The notes below the pieces were generated by a model. It was not told the origin of the DNA and ran no database searches. It worked only from the letters and a program-made list of their open reading frames with translations. A DNA stretch of 64,000 bases, taken from NCBI RefSeq assembly GCF_022539505.1, contig NC_061508.1:349135484-349199483 (forward strand). The letters run 5' to 3'. Of the stretch, positions 55,372-64,000 are shown one piece after another. The first letter of the stretch is position 1, and each line of letters begins with the position of its first letter. This stretch comes from Lolium rigidum (lineage: Eukaryota > Streptophyta > Magnoliopsida > Poales > Poaceae). The translations under genes were made by a program, and so were the position numbers.

Positions 55372-55904
55372 GTTGCCGATGGGTAACCCAACCTATGTGA
55401 TCGGAAATTCCGTGAACTAGGACTTGGGAAAACAAATCAGAGTAACCGAGTTGAGAGAAAATTTAATACTCCCACTCCGCTGCATATGCAATTCTCTCAT
55501 AGTTACTGTAAGGCAGGTTGACAATGTCTTAATGTGTTCTGAGCGGCTCTTGATGAGCGAAGACGCTGTCCTACAGGGCGATCTTTGAAGAACACACCTA
55601 TACGAGTGACACTACTGGTCATGGTCATAGTGCGGGAGATTTGGGTTAATCTCTAGTAAGCTCATGAAGGGCCGAGGAGTATGACTTATAATCTCCACCC
55701 GAGGGGAAGGCTATGGTAGCCTAGTACCGTGCCGACATTGAGTGAAACTTGCTGCACAAAGACTGACAATTCAAGGCATAGTCCATTGTTCAGTTGTAGT
55801 CAAGTGTAGCTCCTTGCCTAAGTGGAAGTTCAACTTAACAGTCTCCACTGAAGTGCAGGTATATTAAACAGTGAATGGATCTAATGTGTCATCTGATGTG
55901 CATA

Positions 55905-55922
55905 TGAGATCTGGAGGGGGAT
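55905..55922 (+). other. Copia polypurine tract
   Basis: GATCTGGAGGGGGAT immediately precedes the right LTR start, as expected for the plus-strand primer. Confidence 0.7.
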
Positions 55923-56853
55923 TGTTGAATGTAGATGGGCTGCGGTCCGATAAGGCAGCCCATGTAGTCTACTATTCCGAAATCTCAAGGCCCATCACGT
56001 TGGCGGCTTGGGACGGCCTTGGGGGACAAAGTTTAGTCCCACATTTCTAGTTGGGAGAGAGTTGGAGTGGTATATAAGGGCTGCTGTTCTAGTCCTTCCA
56101 AGTGAGTGAGAATAGAAGGAGCCCTCGCGCACTCCTCCTCCTCCGCCTCGCCCCGCCTCGTCACGCACGCACGTCGCGTTTCGTGACTCGAGTTCGAGTT
56201 CGAGACACACTCAAGGAAGCCTAAATTTTTGCTTGGTGCACCAACTGAGTTGGGTATGTGTCAACCTGCATGTGCATGCTCGCCGCGTGTCCCTGGCTTC
56301 CTACGCGTGTCAACGCGGTCGGCTCTCCTCCCAGGCTATACCAGGAGACAGATCAGATTTGGAGTCGCTTACGCTCTCAAGCCCAGAACAGTCTAGTTCG
56401 TCTCTCTCACGAAGTTCCTTTTGCTGCGCTACTCTCTAGTCTTCCCCATCCCGGCGACTGCGTGCACTGCCGTCCGGGAGAGCGGGTCTCCGAAACCCCG
56501 TCCGTTGAGATCCTGCACCGGGAGGCGGGCGATAAGGTTTTTTGGGGAGCGTCTTGGCGCAACTGCTCTCTGCTGTTCGTGCTCTTCTTCGCCGGTTCGA
56601 CTGCTTCATCGACAGATCCGACTACACCATGGGAGACATCAACAATACCCATGGTGGTGGTGGTGCTGCTGCTAGTGCGACCTTCTCGGTCGCGATGTAC
56701 GTGCTTTTTCTGTCCTACCCTGCACTGCTACTTGTTCCATGTTCAGATCTGATGCATGTGCTTAGTCTGATGTGTGTGGTTAAGTATGCTTGTGCATCTG
56801 TCATGTTGTTTTCGGTAATTAATCTCACACGGAAATTGCCAAATAATCTAACA
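55923..56853 (+). mobile_element. Copia right LTR (about 930 bp)
   Basis: Begins TGTTGAATGTAGATGGGCTG. A TATA box (GGTATATAAGGG, near 56071) and a CT-rich leader follow. The proposed end CTAACA at 56853 is followed by ATTTCCCC; the exact end needs a matching left LTR, which is absent here. Confidence 0.65.
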
Positions 56854-58159
56854 ATTTCCCCACTAAATATGAAACAAGAATACATGTAGCTCGATCTGAG
56901 GTGTAAGCGACCACTCATTTGCAACAAGAATGTTTTTTTAAACTCTGCTAAATTAATCTTTTTAATATTAGAGCTTGTTTGTCAACCATCATTTTATTTG
57001 GAAGAAATGAACTGACATTGATGATATCATTTTGTTTGGCAAGTCCACAAAAATGAAACGGTACCGAAAGGAATTAAAATTAAGCATGAGATGAAAACCA
57101 TGAAATTCCTTAACTGATATTGTGGCAGCCAAACAAGTTTTTCTTAGAAGCACAAATAAATTATTTGATTCCAGTCCTAAATGATGGGAGACTAAAGTTA
57201 ATTTACCGGTTAATTCTAAAGTATTTGAATCAACCATGCGTCTGTACGTACCCCCGTGCGCTCTACGAAGAAAAGATCACGGGACTCTCAAAGAAGAAAT
57301 AGCTGGGGTGTCGCTGGGGCACACCCGTATTTGACTTGTTTTGGAGCATCTGTGTGGCGCCCAATGCCAGTGGAGCAAGTGGCATGCACAAGGCGACACA
57401 ATGGCACTCTCGCCGACGCGGCGAAACAAAAGTTTTGCATCGTGGATTGTACCGTAGAATTACTGGGAGATCGACCGACCGAGGCAAATGGCGGGCAGGT
57501 GCGTGACAAGTGACAACTGACAAGAACGCGCCTCACATGGTGTTCGAGCTGGAGCTAGTTGCAGATATGTACTGATCGGGGTATCTCGTGGAGTAGACAT
57601 GCCAAGAACGCACGAGGAGCACTGCACTGGCCGAATCTATATGCAGAGTTGTGAACTCTCGATATAAATATCACACTCTAGAGACAGAGGTGCATCCTGA
57701 CCTGAACGTGTTGTCACACTCCCTCCATTCACAAACAACTGTTCTTTGCCTAATACAAGACCAAACCTACTCCCCGCAAATAGAAAGTCCAAAACTAACT
57801 CGGGTGGCAAAAACCCTAGCCGCGCCCCAGCTCGTCTCCTCCCGCCTCCCCCCTCTATTGCCAGAGGATGCTGGCAAGCGAAGCCCTCACTAGCGGATGG
57901 CGGCAGGGTCCCCATTCAGATGGCCGATGCGCTGGTTCTTAGCGAGGTGGCACAGTAGTAGCGCACAGTGACATCGCGAGCATCTTCCTGTATGCATAGT
58001 GAGGTCAAGAAGCGGCGGCATGACGTGTGTGGTGTTGCGATGGCGGCGCCGTCTGCTGGCGACTTGCGAGGGAGATGTGGGTGCCTAGATCTGGGGATGT
58101 GTGGCCTTGTGGCATTCCCTTTGTCCAAACCCCTCCATTCTCCCTCCTTCGACCCCTCG
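56854..58159. other. Unassigned sequence
   Basis: Only short, unrecognised frames. A Stowaway-like CTCCCTCCATTCACAAACAA occurs at 57719 without a right end. GC-rich 57800-58130 resembles a degenerate transposon leader. Confidence 0.35.
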
Positions 58160-58320
58160 CACTAGTAGGGAAAATGCTACAGGGGATTCGTTGGCAGCGC
58201 ACCAGTCTAAATGCACGTGACCGATATTGGTAGTCGCGGGCCAAAAGCGCGCACGGGACTGATAATGCGTGTAAGTGTTGCGTGACGGAGAGTAGCGCAT
58301 GCAACGAGCGTCAATTGAGG
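58160..58320. mobile_element. CACTA terminal fragment
   Basis: CACTAGTAGGGAAAATGCTA resembles the TIR of the CACTA element at 29491-31566 (CACTAGTAGGAAAAGGC). GCGCACCAGT motifs follow. No opposite terminus is found. Confidence 0.45.
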
Positions 58321-58586
58321 CTCGCGAGCGCCAATCAGGTCTAGAAAATAACTTCAGTTTTAAAAGATAAAATGAAGGACCAAATTCTGGGAAGTACTTC
58401 TGAAGTAGCAAATATTGTTGTATCCTAATGTCCGGTCCCAACGCATAGGTGGCTCAAATTTAGGGAACGGATGAATTTGTCCGTGCGAGTCGCTTCATTT
58501 GGATTGCGTCACTGGGGAGCCTGCGCAGTTTATCTGTCGGTCCACATGAACTGCTTTGAACAACCCATGATCACGCTAGAGATACC
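58321..58586. other. Unassigned sequence
   Basis: Short frames only, no recognised element. Confidence 0.3.
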
Positions 58587-58589
58587 TAA

Positions 58590-59992
58590 GGCCATCTCCA
58601 ACGAGACTATCCATCCCGCGTTCACATGTCTGGATGGGTCAAACCCGATAAAATCGTGGCACAAAACAGATGGCCGCGGGGTCTAGGACAACCTAAAGCC
58701 GGCCCAAATCTGATCAGGTTTTGCGTGGCCGCGAACGATGAGCATGTCCTCTCACATTTCCCTTGTCTTCCCATGGCCCGCGTATCATATGCTAATATTT
58801 CATATTGCATTAAAATTAAATAGATTACATTTCTTCTTAATACTACTGCCTAGGCTAGCTACCCAAGACGCCGCCCTCCTCATGTCCATCCTTGCTGCGA
58901 GGGCGAGGGCGCGCTCGGCCTCCGTCGGTGTGATGGTGCAGTTGCTGCTCATCTCGCGCCGCCGCCACAGCTAGCCGTGCCTCGAGGCAGGCGAGGCCGG
59001 CGTCCCGGGCCTCCTTGTACCCCTTTTTGGCGACGCTGATGCTGCTGTCGGCCTAGCTCCGCCTCGAGGCAGAGCTCCTCCTCACACGCCTCGTGGACGT
59101 TCCGCTCGGGCGAGGGCATCTAGAGGCGGCAGGTAGCACACATGGACGATGAGTTCATTCTTCTGCCCGATAAGGTCGCCTAAACGACGACGACCGGCCC
59201 AGACGGAGGCCTCGTGCTTTGTTCTCTTGCGCGTCATCTGAGGGAGACGCTCCTCGACGGTGGCGTTGAGCTCCCCCATCTCGCGGTGGTGGACGGCGTT
59301 CACCTCCTCCTCGCGGTGTGGTTGAACGCGAGCCGCGTCGGGTACCTCCCGAGGGTGGGCGCTAGCGCCTCCTCCGCGGCCCCATATCAGCCGCCGTCTG
59401 CCTCTTACCAGCCACCCCCATCCGCCTCCATCTTCTCCGCATACTCTGCCTCCTTCGCCCTCCCATCAGCCTCAACGTGGATCGCCTCGTTGTCGGCGAC
59501 CCATCGCACGTCCTAACGCTCCTCCTCCGGAGTCCGCGGGAACCTAGCGCAGGCGACGAGGGAGAGCTTGGCGCACGTGGTCTGTGCAGGCTACGCGGCA
59601 TGGTGAGGAGAGGGCGCCGGAGAAGGTAGAGGGAGAGTGGGGAGGCGGAGGTTGATGTAAGCTCTACAAGGCCGCGCGACGCTTTTATGGCGGCCTTGGC
59701 GAGAAAATTGGACCCGAGCGCGCGCCATAGTGCCCTTTCGCGCGCGCGGAAACCTGGATGCGCGTGTTCCCACGCGTTCTTCTGCCTGTCATTGTTGTCC
59801 CGTCGAGGCCAGGGCCGCCCAGAGAAAACGAGCCACGTGTCGCCTTTTTAGGTCACCACGTTGGGCACATCATGCGACCCAAACGGACACGCGGACGCGG
59901 CTCGCTATCCGTGTCTCCGCAAGGCAAAATAAAAAACAGTCACAACCACACGCGTGGACGCGCTGGTTTAGGTCTCCCCGCTGGAGATGCTC
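58590..59992 (-). mobile_element. PIF/Harbinger element 1 (1.4 kb)
   Basis: Left end GGCCATCTCCAACG and right end CGCTGGAGATGCTC are inverted repeats; TAA flanks both sides (58587-58589 and 59993-59995). The interior on the - strand contains a decayed GC-rich accessory-type sequence (for example the 59362-59601 stretch) with stops and frameshifts, and no complete transposase. Confidence 0.8.
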
Positions 59993-59995
59993 TAA

Positions 59996-60894
59996 GGGCA
60001 TCTCCAACGGGGCAACGCAAACGGACGCTGAGCGATCGTTTGCGTCCGCGGATACCGAAAATGGCGACGCAAACATGGTCCAAATATGCGCCAGGTTTGC
60101 GTCTCCGCGGACGCTGCGCGGTCGCACCGAGCGTCCTACTTTTCTTACCCGGTCCCGCACGTCAGGGACAACGAAATCGACCGCTTCGATTTGCTTCTTT
60201 TTTCCATTTCTTTGCTGTCCTAGTGCGACGCCACCACCCCAACCCCTCCCGCCGCCGCACCGCAATACACGCCCTGCGCTCGGTCCTCGCCGCGCCGGAG
60301 ATCAAGATGTCAGTCGGGTAGGCTCTAGCGCGCACTTGTCGCCTGTTTGGGGGCAAAATTTTGCCGGTTGCGCCGCTCACCCGGCAAGAAAATGGCCGCT
60401 CAAGACCATGCATGAGGTGATGACATGCTGCGTGATCATGCACAACATGATCGTTGAGAACGAGCGTCCTGGTGGCCGATGAGCACCATTGGGATTTCCA
60501 AGATGAGATGGTTGCGTAAATCCCTGGGGCATTATCTTGAGAGGACTATCTGCATACAAATGGCCGTGTGCAAACGTCTGTAGACAGATCTGATTGAGCA
60601 TCAGCGAACATTGGCTAGCCATGAAGACATTACCTAGAGGAATACCGTTTAATTTTCATGTAGACTTTAAAAAAATTGGATGTAATAACTGTGATTTTGT
60701 TGAAACTGTTTATTTTATTGTTTTGAAACATCTCAATTCATGCCGACGCGCAAATGCGTCGGACCGCTGGAGGCACCCCAGACGCAAACGGACGCGTGAA
60801 AAAAAGAGATCATTTTCACGTCTGTGGGACAACGCAAACGAACGCATGCAGATAATTTGAACGTCTGAAATACACCGCCCCATTGAAGATGCCC
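59996..60894 (+). mobile_element. PIF/Harbinger element 2 (899 bp)
   Basis: Left end GGGCATCTCCAACGGGGC pairs with right end CGCCCCATTGAAGATGCCC; TAA duplications lie at 59993-59995 and 60895-60897. It encodes a remnant of a Harbinger transposase. It abuts element 1, sharing one TAA. Confidence 0.92.
60330..60600 (+). pseudogene. Harbinger transposase C-terminal remnant
   Basis: LKTMHEVMTCCVIMHNMIVE then NERPGGR matches the end of the DDE domain in plant PIF/Harbinger transposases (the CVxLHNMI motif region near the last catalytic residue). Sequence equivalent to WEDYLHTNGRVQ follows in another frame after a stop at 60480-60482. The N-terminal catalytic aspartates are deleted. Inactive. Confidence 0.8.
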
Positions 60895-60899
60895 TAACT

Positions 60900-62880
60900 T
60901 ACCCTAAACGAAACCGCCATCTGTGTCCATTGTCCAATCGGACAAAGCACAAGTGCGAGCCACCCCTTCACGAGAAACCGCGCCCATAGATTTAGCAGCT
61001 CGAGAGAACAATTTTGGACAAAACGACGATGAGGGATAGTGTAGGCACTCATCATCTTTGGAAGAGGATAGGATGTGGCTGCCTGCAGCTGGACGGGTCA
61101 CGGACGCGCGTGCCCCACATGGATCACGGACCGATCGATATCGATCCGACTGCACACCACATCTCACTTGGCGCAAAGTATTTGCATGCACATGCTTATC
61201 TAGATCTCATTTTGCTTCCTTGTTTTCGGCTAATTATCCATGTGTACTGCATGCCGTGTACGGTGTACGTATACGTACTTACGGATGCAGAGCCAGCCAG
61301 CGGGCAGCGGCTCCACCAGCGTCCAGCGGGAATGTAGTGCGGCCTGATGCAATGTATATATGTGACCTAGCTAGATCCGACCCAAAGAAGCTGCAAAATT
61401 TTTGACACGCCTTGGGTAACGTGAAAAGTTGACTGTACATGTACAACCTTTTCCTGGTTTAGATCATTCAAAAAGTGTTGCAATATTACCGCAAAAAAAG
61501 AGTTACAGTAGAATATTTTAAACATGCTAATGCCATGGAAATACTGAGTGCACGCAACAAGCTGTGAGCTGTAATTTTCCACGCCGTCCTGTAAAAATTC
61601 ATCCAATGGGGCTCACAACATTTTAATGATGAGCATGCAACAGAAATCTCGGGCATCTAATCAATGAAACTCCATATGCAAAAATTTTCAGAAATAAAAC
61701 AACATTTTGCAGCATTGTTTTGGAGAATCTGTCATGGCCGTGGTCAATCTGGGTGAGTCCCTGCAAGGGCGAGGACCACACCGTTGCACATACTCTTTTG
61801 TCGTAGGAGTAACACTCCCGTGCAAATGAAATAATGGTGGAGTAGGAGCCATTTTATCTAGGGACATCTAAGGATCACTTTTTGGAACTTTATTTACTCA
61901 TGTTTTCTAGGAATTGAAGGATTCTTTTTCTGCAATTTAATAGGAAAAAAGGAGAGATGCAATAGTTTACATTTTTCTATTACTCGCGGTTTCTTTGATG
62001 AGCATTAGTTGATCTTTTTTTCATCTGTTGTCAAATGAGAGACTAGGTTAGAATTTACCATCACATGTTATTTTTGGCTATCATTGGATAAGTAGTAGAA
62101 AATCTTGTCAAATTAGTTCAGATTTTATTTATTTTTTCCTGTTTCGTTCGAGAAGCAGTAACATATGGAAAACATTAGAAAAAAGAGATGATACAATTTA
62201 GGAGAGATACCGTCCGTTTTCATGCGTTTTAACCGCTAGGGATATTTATTCATTAATCAGTGGTTCCTACTTTTACTCCCTCGACTCAAACAAGGGGAAT
62301 AATGAGAAAAGCCCCTCGAGTCTGAGGGCTTTGCAACTTGTCTCATCAATTTCTGAAAATATACGCCACACTTATATGGATTCATCGAACATCTTTGTAC
62401 ACATAGGGAAAATCTTGATGTAGCCACAAAACTCAATTAAGTTGCATACCACAGAAGCAATGACATACTGTCTCTAATTACATTTATACTAAATATTTAT
62501 GCTTTTTTATGACCCTTTGTGTCAGAATCTTAGATTCTCATTGATGTAAATATCAATGGACACTAATTTTTGTATATTAAATGTGCCAACATTAACCACA
62601 CAACTATGTTTTGAATATTAAAATCCAAAGATTAATGTTGCACAAGTCAAATATATTTCTTAACAATACACACATACTAAAGTATAACTCTATTTTCTCA
62701 TGGAAATTATGTTATTATTTTCTAATTTAGATTTGGACTAATATCATAAACATATAAATCTCAACAAAGAAACAAATATGAGGAAACATCACATCCATCC
62801 GTATAATAATGTGTGCCTGCTAAATGCGCAATAGTTTGTTTATACATGCTTATAGTTATTTTAGTACTTACCAATATCTT
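60900..62880. other. Intergenic, no gene recognised
   Basis: AT-rich with scattered short frames; nothing with a domain. Confidence 0.4.
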
Positions 62881-62888
62881 GATAGACG

Positions 62889-62966
62889 GTTCTACAATGC
62901 ATGAGTCTTGCCATAACTTTGTATTAACATGTGTTTGTGTAAATTTGTACTCATGCATTGTAGAAC
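62889..62966. repeat. Perfect 18-bp inverted repeat (hairpin)
   Basis: GTTCTACAATGCATGAGT at 62889-62906 and its exact reverse complement at 62949-62966, with a 42-bp loop. No flanking duplication was identified. Confidence 0.75.
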
Positions 62967-63097
62967 TACGAGAACATTATTTGTATAAGGTGTCCTAATG
63001 GAGATTCATATGTGTGATTATCTTGCCGTAAACATATGCATTAGTAAAAATGTTAGATCAAGGTCAAATTAGGAGAAAACAAAGTAATTCCATTATA

Positions 63098-63160
63098 CTC
63101 CATCCATCTCATGAAACATAGCTTAACAAAGTTAAGGCATGTTTCATGAGACGGAGGGGG
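63098..63160. mobile_element. Miniature Stowaway-like hairpin (63 bp)
   Basis: CTCCATCCATCTCATGAAAC and GTTTCATGAGACGGAGGGGG form nearly complementary arms around a short loop. TA flanks both sides (63096-63097, 63161-63162). Confidence 0.8.
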
Positions 63161-63162
63161 TA

Positions 63163-64000
63163 CAACTGACTATGGGTTTTCATTCCTTGTCCAAAGGGGT
63201 CACGGAAGAGGTCCAAAAGAAATGTACTTGTCTTTTGGACCATTTCTTTGAATCAAGTTGAACAACTTCACCATTTTTTAAATTTAGAATCATCAATTTG
63301 TAAATCTTGATTGGCCACTAATTGCACATAAATCGGATTAAATTTTGTAGTTTCCAAATCAACTCAAGCAAATATGGAACATTTTTTTTGTAGTTACTAT
63401 GTAGATTATAAACATAACTGATGAGTAGATCATGAGCATGGTTTGGGTGCTGATTGGGCAACTTAACAATATGATATGACTTATCTCTTGTTTCCCGTTA
63501 ATAGCATTTCGAGCTTGTTCCCACCCGGGCAAGGCAAAGGCCGGCCTGAATCGGCGGCGGCGAGGTTTTATTGTCCCTTGGCTTGGGCGGGTAGGCGCAG
63601 GGAGCATGCTACATGCCAGGGTGTGGCGCGGCCATCGGGCTTCACAGCATGTCGGCGCTCAAGCATGTCCTACGGCGTCGCGACAGGTGGCGGGGTGGTG
63701 GTGGCATGTCCGGCAGTTTCGGTATGTCCGGGCGGCGACGTAGGCTGTGGGCAGGGTGGGCCGTGGGAAACGAGGGCTGCGGTCGGCTGCCTCTGCAGTA
63801 GTTGGTGGAGGAGGCGCCGTGGTGGTCGGTGGCCGGCCGATCTTTGCCGAGGACGAAAGGGAGGATTGACGGTCGGCTGATATGCATGTAGGCTGGCGGC
63901 ACGTGGCACTGCTATGTGCTTGCTGCGGGCTAGATATGGGCCGGGCGGGCACGGATCTGCCAATGACTGCAGAATGATGTCCTCCGGGTAGATCTGTCCA
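63163..64000. other. Unassigned, GC-rich from 63510
   Basis: GC-rich overlapping frames at 63476-63963 on both strands (up to 134 codons) show no recognisable domain. Continues beyond the window. Confidence 0.35.

Noticed and set aside
59730..60482. 250-codon plus-strand frame as a host gene
   Set aside because: It crosses from one Harbinger element into the next; only its last 45 or so codons are transposase-like.

Overview
The window is plant nuclear DNA, almost certainly from a grass of the wheat/barley tribe (Triticeae). The evidence is a few intronless, very GC-rich genes in a sea of nested transposable elements: Gypsy LTRs opening TGATACG, Copia elements with the TGGTATCAGAGC primer-binding site, CACTA elements, PIF/Harbinger elements with TAA/TTA target duplications, and Stowaway (CTCCCTCCGT), Tourist and hAT MITEs. 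There is no prokaryotic-style operon, CRISPR array or phage. One 100-N assembly gap lies at 50858-50957. The species and chromosome cannot be fixed from the sequence alone.

The gene content centres on a small cluster of R2R3-MYB transcription factor genes of the MYB44/70/73/77 type (subgroup 22). Two copies are intact and on the + strand (12687-13556, 289 aa; 39086-39976, 296 aa). A third, on the - strand (1023-1797), is a pseudogene broken by a 77-bp deletion inside the DNA-binding domain. All three share promoter blocks, a TATA box and a 3' UTR with a conserved stem-loop, so they are true segmental copies.

Layout: 1-2.3 kb, repeat and MYB pseudogene; 2.3-9.1 kb, a tandemly duplicated A-B repeat unit with several MITE insertions; 9.1-12 kb, sparse sequence with two MITEs; 12.2-13.9 kb, intact MYB copy 1; 14-16.3 kb, relic of an F-box/LRR gene on the - strand; 16.3-21.1 kb, Copia LTR with a Gypsy LTR+gag nested in it; 21.1-22.1 kb, tandem duplication; 22.6-28.3 kb, possible degenerate multi-exon - strand gene including a duplicated ascorbate-peroxidase-like exon; 28.7-32.7 kb, hAT MITE, CACTA element splitting a duplicated ORF, and a foldback repeat; 33-38.7 kb, mostly unassigned with four MITEs or MITE fragments; 38.8-40.1 kb, intact MYB copy 2; 40.8-41.3 kb, inverted third copy of repeat A; 42.2-44.0 kb, F-box/FBD remnant and an isolated exon-like block; 44.6-45.1 kb, a tiny triple-LTR TRIM; 45.6-48.9 kb, CACTA element with three 667-bp internal repeats and a 5S-rRNA-like segment; 48.9-56.9 kb, Gypsy remnants and a decayed Copia polyprotein split by a solo LTR; 58.6-60.9 kb, two abutting Harbinger elements; 61-64 kb, mostly unassigned.

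The only genes likely to make functional protein are the two MYB factors, predicted nuclear transcription regulators with an LxLxL repression-type motif. Everything else readable is transposon or gene debris. The most unusual observations are the 5S-rRNA-like sequence with an A-rich tail inside a CACTA element, the perfectly delimited three-LTR TRIM, the two Harbinger elements sharing one TAA, and the CACTA element flanked by a diverged 63-bp direct repeat.
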